Origin: Shewanella waksmanii ATCC BAA-643
GTDB lineage: Bacteria > Pseudomonadota > Gammaproteobacteria > Enterobacterales > Shewanellaceae
Length of the DNA: 49,821 nucleotides
NCBI RefSeq assembly: GCF_000518805.1
Contig: NZ_KI912501.1
Span: 10,102-59,922 of the forward strand
Reading direction: 5' to 3'
Each line of letters begins with the position of its first letter. Position 1 is the first letter of the stretch. Shown piece after piece: positions 43,925 to 49,821 of this stretch. The position numbers were made by a program, and so were the translations under genes. The notes beneath the pieces are model-generated. The model made no database searches, was not told the origin of the DNA, and saw nothing but the letters and a program-made list of their open reading frames with translations.

Positions 43925-46252
43925 ATGCAAGTTGAATCGACACTATTTACCCATTCTAAATACCGCCCCGAGCAACATAAAGCGGCGCCGTTTTTACCTA
44001 TGTCCCGCAAGGAGATGGGTAAATTAGGCTGGGATAGTTGTGACATCATCATTGTGACCGGCGATGCCTATGTGGACCACCCCAGCTTTGGTATGGCGGT
44101 AATTGGCCGTATGCTTGAAGCACAAGGCTTTCGGGTGGGGATAATCTCTCAGCCTGATTGGTCGAACAAAAACGACTTTATGGAGCTGGGTAAGCCCAAT
44201 CTGTATTTCGGTGTGACTGCTGGCAACATGGACTCGATGATCAACCGTTATACGACTGAGCGTAGACTGCGCCATGACGATGCATATACTGCGGGCAACA
44301 TTGGCGGTAAGCGACCTGATAGAGCCGTCACCGTGTATACCCAGCGCTGCAAAGAAGCCTTTAAACAAGTGCCAGTGGTTATTGGTGGCATTGAAGCCAG
44401 TTTGCGCCGCATAGCCCACTATGATTATTGGTCAGATAAAGTGCGCCGTTCCGTAATTCTGGACGCTAAAGCTGACATTCTCGTCTACGGTAATGCTGAG
44501 CGCCCCTTAGTTGAGCTGTCTCATCGTATCGCCAGCGGAGAGCCTATCAGTGCGATCCACAACGTACGTGGCACTGCGGTGATCCGTAATGAGCCTTTGC
44601 CTGAATGGAAAGGCATGGACTCGCGCAAGCTAGATCAATTACATAAAATTGACCCCATTCCTAATCCGTATGGTGCCGATGATGTAGGGTGTAAAAACCT
44701 TTCAGGCCCAACAGATGAAAAGGTGTTTGATAACGATGCACCTAAAGCCATCTCTGTGCAGCCGCCGCGACCTAAGCCGTGGGAAAAAACCTATGTACTC
44801 CTACCTAGCTATGAAAAGGTCGCAGAAGATAAGTACCTGTATGCCCATGCTTCGCGTATTTTGCATCAAGAGCAAAACCCAGGTTGTGCGAGAGCCTTAT
44901 TCCAGCCCCATGCCAAGCGCGCTATTTGGGTGAATCCGCCCGCGTGGCCATTGAACACTGATGAGATGGATGGGGTGTTCGATTTAGCTTACCAGCGAGT
45001 GCCTCACCCGAGTTATGGTCAGGATAAAATTCCGGCTTATGACATGATCAAAACCTCGATCAATATTATGCGTGGGTGTTTTGGTGGCTGTTCTTTCTGT
45101 TCGATCACCGAACATGAAGGGCGCATTATTCAAAGCCGCTCGCAAGAGTCCATTGTCAAAGAAATTAAAGATATTCAAGACAAGGTGCCCGGTTTTACTG
45201 GGGTGATATCCGATTTGGGTGGCCCAACAGCCAACATGTATCGTCTAGGCTGTAAAAGTGAGAAAGCAGAGAAAACCTGCCGACGCTTATCTTGTGTATT
45301 CCCATCAATATGCGGCCATTTAGATACCGACCATCAGGCAACCATCGATCTTTATCGCGCTGCTCGAGATGTACCGGGTATCAAAAAGGTGCTAATTGCA
45401 TCTGGGGTGCGTTACGACTTAGCGACTGAAGATCCGCGCTATGTGAAAGAGCTAGCCAGTCATCATGTGGGCGGCTATTTGAAAATTGCCCCAGAGCACA
45501 CAGAAGAGGGGCCGCTCAACAAGATGATGAAGCCCGGCATGGGCACCTACGATAAGTTTAAAGAGTTGTTCGACAAGTACTCTGCTGAAGCGGGTAAGAA
45601 ACAGTATCTGATCCCGTACTTTATCTCGGCGCATCCTGGCACCACCAATGAAGATATGGTCAATTTAGCGCTGTGGTTAAAAGGCGAGAAGTTCAAGCTA
45701 GACCAAGTACAGAACTTCTATCCATCACCAATGGCGAACGCCACCACGATTTATCATACTGAACTCAATTCACTGAAGAATGTTAAGCACACCAGTGAAC
45801 AAGTCGATGTCCCCAAAGGCGGACGTCAGCGTAAGCTACACAAAGCCTTGTTACGTTATCATGACCCAGCTGGTTGGCCGCTTATTCGTGAAGCACTGAC
45901 CGATATGGGCAAAACTAAGCTGATTGGTAATGGTCCAGATTGTTTAGTGCCGGCTGAATCTCGTCAAGAGCGCGAAGCAAACCGTGGTAAGCGCAAAGGT
46001 GGCGGCAATGCCAAAGCAGACGGCAGTAAAAGGGCTTTCACCCGTTTTAGTAGCGATCAATTTGCCGATAGAGAAGCGGGCAAAGGTAACAAAAAGCCTA
46101 GTCATAAACCTAAGTCAGGCAATAAGAACACGGCTAAATCCGGCGGCCAAGCTAGTGGTAAAGCGACTGGTAAAGGTGGGCAAGCTAACGCAAACAGTAA
46201 GCGTCGCCCGGCTAAAAATGCTTGGGGCACAACGCCTAAGCATCAAAGGTAG
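43925..46252 (+). CDS. ygiQ: YgiQ family radical SAM protein
   Basis: 775 aa. The N-terminal YgiQ domain is followed by a radical SAM core with the cluster motif CFGGCSFC (C385, C389, C392) and a C-terminal YgiQ-type part, then a Lys/Gly-rich, disordered tail (about 690-775). The family is widely conserved but its reaction is unknown. The tail resembles RNA-binding basic tails. It is monocistronic, with a terminator just after the stop. Confidence 0.93.
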   Translation: MQVESTLFTHSKYRPEQHKAAPFLPMSRKEMGKLGWDSCDIIIVTGDAYVDHPSFGMAVIGRMLEAQGFRVGIISQPDWSNKNDFMELGKPNLYFGVTAGNMDSMINRYTTERRLRHDDAYTAGNIGGKRPDRAVTVYTQRCKEAFKQVPVVIGGIEASLRRIAHYDYWSDKVRRSVILDAKADILVYGNAERPLVELSHRIASGEPISAIHNVRGTAVIRNEPLPEWKGMDSRKLDQLHKIDPIPNPYGADDVGCKNLSGPTDEKVFDNDAPKAISVQPPRPKPWEKTYVLLPSYEKVAEDKYLYAHASRILHQEQNPGCARALFQPHAKRAIWVNPPAWPLNTDEMDGVFDLAYQRVPHPSYGQDKIPAYDMIKTSINIMRGCFGGCSFCSITEHEGRIIQSRSQESIVKEIKDIQDKVPGFTGVISDLGGPTANMYRLGCKSEKAEKTCRRLSCVFPSICGHLDTDHQATIDLYRAARDVPGIKKVLIASGVRYDLATEDPRYVKELASHHVGGYLKIAPEHTEEGPLNKMMKPGMGTYDKFKELFDKYSAEAGKKQYLIPYFISAHPGTTNEDMVNLALWLKGEKFKLDQVQNFYPSPMANATTIYHTELNSLKNVKHTSEQVDVPKGGRQRKLHKALLRYHDPAGWPLIREALTDMGKTKLIGNGPDCLVPAESRQEREANRGKRKGGGNAKADGSKRAFTRFSSDQFADREAGKGNKKPSHKPKSGNKNTAKSGGQASGKATGKGGQANANSKRRPAKNAWGTTPKHQR

Positions 46253-46267
46253 TAGTTATTTGGCGAG

Positions 46268-46304
46268 AAATAGGGGAATATCATTGATGTTCCCCCTATT
46301 TTTT
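46268..46304 (+). terminator. Rho-independent terminator after ygiQ
   Basis: AAATAGGGGAA (46268-46278) pairs with TTCCCCCTATTT (46290-46301) with one bulged C, followed by TTTT. Confidence 0.85.
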
Positions 46305-46315
46305 AGGAGTTAATT

Positions 46316-46678
46316 ATGTCTCAGCAGCACGACTCTTCAACGGGTACGCCCCACGGACCGGACGATTACAGTGATGCCAGCTTTTGGCAAAAAGTGAAAC
46401 AGTTTGCTAAACAAGCTGGCCGTGAAGTGATTGATAATGCCCTATGTCTATATTACGCGGCGCAAAGGCCCGATACGCCTAAATGGGCTAAGACTGTGAT
46501 ATTTGGTGCACTGGCTTACTTTATTGCACCGCTAGATGCGATACCTGATTTGACGCCCGTAGTCGGGTTTTCTGATGATTTAGGCGCACTAGCTGCCGCA
46601 TTAGCGATGGTAAGTTTGTATATCGACGATGACGTTCGTAAGCAGGCCGAGCAGAAGTGCGCCACTTGGTTTGGTTAG
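46316..46678 (+). CDS. YkvA-family (DUF1232) protein
   Basis: 120 aa with the DUF1232 motif FGALAYFIAPLDAIPDLTPVVGFSDDLGAL within the C-terminal half, preceded by a charged N-terminus. AGGAG lies 6 bases before the ATG. A small membrane-associated protein of unknown function. Confidence 0.9.
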   Translation: MSQQHDSSTGTPHGPDDYSDASFWQKVKQFAKQAGREVIDNALCLYYAAQRPDTPKWAKTVIFGALAYFIAPLDAIPDLTPVVGFSDDLGALAAALAMVSLYIDDDVRKQAEQKCATWFG

Positions 46679-46732
46679 TGTACGACCGTTAAGTTAATTT
46701 TTATCTGTTTATGTTAGCCTCATCTATCCATC

Positions 46733-47350
46733 ATGAATAAGATAGCTATGAGAACAACAATGACAACAACAAAAAATTCACAGCTGGCGCTGCTTCTGAC
46801 CTCTGCAGCCGTTTTTGCAGCCCCTGCAATGGCAACCACCACTGAGCAAAATCAATTTTTTGATAATATTGCCGCCCATTGCGGCAAAGCCTTTGAAGGT
46901 ACCGTAACCGCGGGTAACGATGCTGATTCAGCGTTCAGCGGTAAGAAGTTGGTGATGCATGTGCGTGAATGCACTGATGACCAGTTAAAAGTGCCGTTTC
47001 ATGTTGGTGATGATCATTCACGTACTTGGGTGATCACCAAAACCCAGTATGGTTTGCATTTAGCTCACGACCATCGCCATGAAGATGGTAGCGAAGACAA
47101 AGTGACCATGTATGGCGGTATGACCGCAGACATGGGGAGCGCGACCGAGCAATCTTTCCCTGCAGATGCTCACTCAATCAATAACTTTAGAGAAAATGGC
47201 CTTGATGTTTCCATCACCAACGTGTGGCATATGTATATCAAACCCTCTGAATTTACTTATCGCTTAACCCGCGAAAACCGAGATTTCCGTGTCGATTTTG
47301 ACTTAAGCAAACCCGTAACACTGCCACCAGTACCTTGGGGACATGAGTAA
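46733..47350 (+). CDS. Exported protein, unknown; apparent Tn7-like insertion neighbour
   Basis: 205 aa with a signal peptide (cleavage after APAMA, about residue 34). It has a conserved-looking mature part with many His/Asp residues (HDHRHEDGSEDKVTMYGG) and ends FDLSKPVTLPPVPWGHE; I do not recognise a family. ATG codons at 46733, 46748 and 46760 are all possible starts. Its stop codon (47348-47350) touches the TGT terminus of a Tn7-like element, so the transposon sits exactly at its 3' end and the coding sequence looks intact. Confidence 0.82.
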   Translation: MNKIAMRTTMTTTKNSQLALLLTSAAVFAAPAMATTTEQNQFFDNIAAHCGKAFEGTVTAGNDADSAFSGKKLVMHVRECTDDQLKVPFHVGDDHSRTWVITKTQYGLHLAHDHRHEDGSEDKVTMYGGMTADMGSATEQSFPADAHSINNFRENGLDVSITNVWHMYIKPSEFTYRLTRENRDFRVDFDLSKPVTLPPVPWGHE

Positions 47351-47363
47351 TGTTGTTTAAAGC

Positions 47364-47439
47364 ATAAGCCTGCATAAATTACATATAAGTCTGCATAGTG
47401 ATAGATAAGTGTGCATAATTTGAACTATAAGTTCACATA
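47364..47439 (+). repeat. Four TnsB-binding-site-like repeats
   Basis: ATAAGCCTGCATA (47364), ATAAGTCTGCATA (47385), ATAAGTGTGCATA (47405) and ATAAGTTCACATA (47427) are direct repeats with 20-22-bp spacing, the layout of the Tn7 right end. The first lies 13 bases inside the TGT terminus; the fourth is the most divergent. Confidence 0.82.
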
Positions 47440-47481
47440 GTGTACTGTTTGTTTGTCATTTAACTACATCTGAGTGTTTTT

Positions 47482-48111
47482 ATGTATCAAAGAAACATAA
47501 AGCACTCTCGCGTGAAGAATCTCTTTAAGTTTGCTAGCTTAAAGAATCATGCTTCGTTAACGCTAGAGTCTTCATTAGAGTTTGATGCTTGCTTTCATTT
47601 TGAATACAGTAAGTCGGTGTCAGCCTTTGAAGCACAACCTATCGGTTTTTATTACCAATATTACGGTAAGTCCCTTCCTTATACCCCCGATTTTCTAGTC
47701 TCAAGCGCAGATGGTAAGCAGATCTACTATGAAGTTAAGTGTTCAAAAGAGGCTAGTGATCCAGAGGTGAAGCACAGGTTTAGGCATAAGCAGCAGGCTT
47801 GTATTGAGCTCGGTATAGAGCTCAGATTAGTCACGGAACGACAGCTACACAAAGGTCCACTCCTTAATAATCTTAAACTGTTACATCGCTATTCTGGAGA
47901 TGCAAAATACAATACTCAAATTGAATGGATATTATCATTGGTACGTAAGCTTGGTGTAGTGACAATTCGTGAGTTACTTGATGAATCCAAGTTAACCCAT
48001 GGGCAGCTTAATAAACTGGTGCTAATTGGCGCATCACAGGGGCTATTAAAGTTTGACTTAGCTGCGACTCCTTTTGGTTTAGATACTGAACTTTCTATCG
48101 CTCATGGATGA
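47482..48111 (+). CDS. tnsA: TnsA-family transposon endonuclease
   Basis: 209 aa. The restriction-enzyme-like N-terminal domain has the active-site residues E33 (SSLEFD), D70 (YTPDFLV) and E84/K86 (YYEVKC); the C-terminal winged-helix part (about 140-209) follows. TnsA cuts the 5' ends of the transposon so that TnsB and TnsA together give cut-and-paste movement. All catalytic residues are present. It overlaps tnsB by 8 bases. No strong ribosome site precedes the ATG. Confidence 0.92.
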   Translation: MYQRNIKHSRVKNLFKFASLKNHASLTLESSLEFDACFHFEYSKSVSAFEAQPIGFYYQYYGKSLPYTPDFLVSSADGKQIYYEVKCSKEASDPEVKHRFRHKQQACIELGIELRLVTERQLHKGPLLNNLKLLHRYSGDAKYNTQIEWILSLVRKLGVVTIRELLDESKLTHGQLNKLVLIGASQGLLKFDLAATPFGLDTELSIAHG

Positions 48112-49492
48112 AGATACAGATCTATTTAAGGATGAAATCGATGACTTCGATTCTGAGATTTTTAATGCAAATAGTGATGCCGAAGTCTCGATTAGTGTTC
48201 ATGCTAGCAAACCTCTCGAGATGTATGATCAAGCTATTCAATATGAAACTAAAAAGCGTTTGCACTACATCAGATTTATTGAAAAACGTATAGGTGGAGG
48301 TTGGACTCAGAAGAATATAGATCCACTACTGGCACAGATGACTTCCTATGATAATGAACCTAAGCCTAAGTGGCGCGCTATCGCTGCTTGGTACAGTAAA
48401 TATCGAAAATCTAATTTCTGTATAACCGCACTTATTCCCTCCCATGGTAAAAAAGGTAATAGAGCCCTTAAAAATAGCAGTGGTGATTTTTATTTTAATA
48501 AAGCACTGGAAGACAAGTATTTACGAAAAGAGCGTCCAAGTGTCGCAACTACCTACCGTTACTATTGTGATCTAATTCAAGTTGAAAATAGTCGTTTGGT
48601 ATCAGGAGCTATAACCCCTCTTTCTTATACAGGATTTAATGCACGTATTAAAAGTTTGGAACCCTATGATGTTGACTTAGCTCGTTTTGGTCGTAGTTAT
48701 GTCCAAAAAAAGTACAAGCTAGGTGATAAATTTGCTGAGCCAACCAGTGTTATGGAGCGAGTGGAGATAGATCACACGGTACTCGATTTCACTGTATTAA
48801 TGGAAGACAACCAGACAGTGATTGGTCGTCCAACTATTACCGCTCTCGTGGATTGCTACAGTAGTTGCGTTGTGGGGTTTTACGTCAGCTTTAATGAGCC
48901 TAGTCACTTATCTATTCGAGCAGCATTAGTTAATACCATGCTGAGTAAAGATGATGTAACTAATAGTTTTTCAAGTATCAATGCTGACTGGCCTTGCCAT
49001 GGAAAAATTGAGCTATTAGTCGTTGATAATGGGGTAAAGTTTTGGGGGGATTCGTTAGAGTCTGCTTGTAAAGAGCTTGGTATAAATACGAGTTACAATC
49101 CCGTTGGCAAACCTTGGAAAAAGCCCAAAATAGAGCGGTTCTTTAGAACATTAAACATAGAGTTTTTAGACTCTCTACCAGGCAAAAACTTTAGAAGCAT
49201 TGATGCTAAAGGGGATTACCAACCAGATAAAGAAGCTGCCATTAGTTTTAGTTTATTTAATGAATTACTGCACAAGTGGATTATTGAGGTTTATAACCAA
49301 AAAGCAGATGACCGAAAAACACGAGTGCCAATTGCAAAGTGGTATGAAGGCGCGTCAGTATATCCACCGATTGAATATACAGGTGACAATCAAGAACTTC
49401 TGCGTGTCAAACTAGGAGTTTTAGACACTCGTTCTATTTCAAAAGATGGTATCCAGTATTTGCACTTGCGGTACGATTTGGTAAGCCCCTAG
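48104..49492 (+). pseudogene. tnsB: TnsB-type DDE transposase, truncated by an IS
   Basis: The reading frame is 462 aa, shorter than usual TnsB proteins (about 600-700). The catalytic triad is intact: D223 in VEIDHTVLDF, D308 in VVDNGVKFW and E344 in KIERFFRTLN, giving D,D-35-E. An N-terminal helix-turn-helix region (about 60-160) precedes it. The Mu-type C-terminal domain is cut after SKDGIQYLHLRYD; the last codons (L V S P stop) come from the IS3-family element starting at 49479. The C-terminal part that binds TnsC is missing, so the transposon is probably immobile unless rescued in trans. Confidence 0.88.
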
Positions 49493-49821
49493 TTATCTAG
49501 ACACTTTCTAGTTTCTCAAAATACTGCTTTTCGAACTTCATTGGTGACAGTCCGTTATTACTACCATGATGGCGCACTGGATTATAGAAATATTCGATAT
49601 AGTTAAATATTTCTGAGCGTGCTTCATCTCTGGTTTTATAGACTTTTCGCTTAACTCTATCCTTCTTTAGGAGTGAGAAAAAACTCTCTGCAACAGCGTT
49701 ATCATGGCAGTTCCCTCTGCGGCTCATACTTGCTTCAAGGTTGTGTTCTTTAAGAAAACTACGCCAATCTGAACAGGTATATTGCACACCTTGATCGGAA
49801 TGTATTAGCACTTTTTCGGTC
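49479..49821 (-). mobile_element. IS3-family insertion sequence, partial
   Basis: Its end begins TGGTAAGCCCCTAGTTATC at 49479 (the 3' end of the element in its own direction), just past the transposase stop codon, as in IS3-family elements with TG..AGCCCC-type ends. It runs off the right edge of the window, so the other end and the target duplication cannot be seen. It interrupts tnsB. Confidence 0.85.
49497..49821 (-). CDS. IS3-family transposase OrfB, C-terminal part
   Basis: The visible 108 codons (open at the window edge) encode the integrase core end: the second Asp in IHSDQGVQYTCSDW and the Glu in AVAESFFSLLKKD, followed by NYIEYFYNPVRHHGSNNGLS, all typical of IS3-group OrfB. The frame continues past 49811 (GTG) to the edge, so the true start lies outside. 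Confidence 0.93.
   Translation of the reverse strand, partial: TEKVLIHSDQGVQYTCSDWRSFLKEHNLEASMSRRGNCHDNAVAESFFSLLKKDRVKRKVYKTRDEARSEIFNYIEYFYNPVRHHGSNNGLSPMKFEKQYFEKLESV

Larger units (their letters stand above)
47351..49821 (+). mobile_element. Tn7-like transposon (right-end type), partial
   Basis: The element begins TGTTG at 47351 and has four tandem TnsB-type sites, then overlapping tnsA and tnsB. In Tn7 the end with four contiguous TnsB sites is the right end, next to tnsA and to the attachment site, which matches this arrangement. TGTTG is also the terminus of several known Tn7-like elements. The 5 bases before it (AGTAA, 47346-47350) would be one copy of a target duplication, including the host stop codon. 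TnsC, TniQ/TnsD, any cargo and the other end lie beyond the window. An IS3-family element interrupts tnsB. Confidence 0.85.

Noticed and set aside
48104..49492. Naturally short TnsB protein
   Set aside because: The last four codons and the stop coincide exactly with an IS3-family terminus, so truncation by insertion explains the length.

Overview
The window looks like the chromosome of a marine gammaproteobacterium, most likely Shewanella or a close relative. This rests on gene content and protein style (HAE1 RND pump, AHA_1954-type siderophore reductase, YgiQ, ThrE, sds-type alkylsulfatase locus); no rRNA or tRNA is present to confirm it. Coding density is high and most genes lie in short, tightly coupled operons.

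Layout. 1-352: three tandem 128-bp units, each carrying a terminator hairpin. 378-1079: DUF1826 gene (-). 1476-10357: one co-directional run with an RND adaptor, RND pump, ScsB/DsbD-like reductase, exported redoxin, and an OmpR-type regulator with its kinase, which reads as an envelope thiol or toxic-compound stress operon. 10628-13405: DUF2157/DUF4401/GDYXXLXY membrane module. 13501-20174: alkylsulfatase locus, with a LysR regulator divergent from an SdsA-type sulfatase across an 18-bp palindrome, then a small exported protein, a MITE, an HlyD-type pair and a FadL-type porin. 20336-25491 (-): a two-component system followed by a 1004-aa lipoprotein that joins two DUF1566 domains to a MauG-like dihaem domain; both promoters carry the same 11-bp-spaced box.

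25796-30316: an SDR divergent from a LysR, then FrnE-like and AhpD-like thiol genes divergent from a TetR regulator with three matching operators, and a haloacid dehalogenase broken by a single stop codon. 30317-30982 has no credible gene but holds a run of hairpins with GGA loops. 30983-31891 is an AraC/GyrI-type regulator. 31987-39075: Fur-box-controlled siderophore uptake locus (TonB receptor, FhuF-like reductase, ABC ATPase, binding protein, double-length permease, NIPSNAP protein). 39113-46678: ordinary genes (single-POTRA outer-membrane protein, ThrE, periplasmic binding protein, MAPEG, YgiQ, YkvA).

46733-49821: a small exported protein gene whose stop codon directly abuts one end of a Tn7-like transposon. 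That end has a TGT terminus and four tandem TnsB-like sites, followed by tnsA and tnsB. tnsB is cut by an IS3-family element that runs off the window. The rest of the transposon (TnsC, TniQ, cargo, far end) lies outside. The least ordinary items are the Tn7-like end and its apparent attachment site, the DUF1566-MauG fusion lipoprotein with its paired regulator boxes, the MITE and GGA-hairpin regions, and the 128-bp tandem units.
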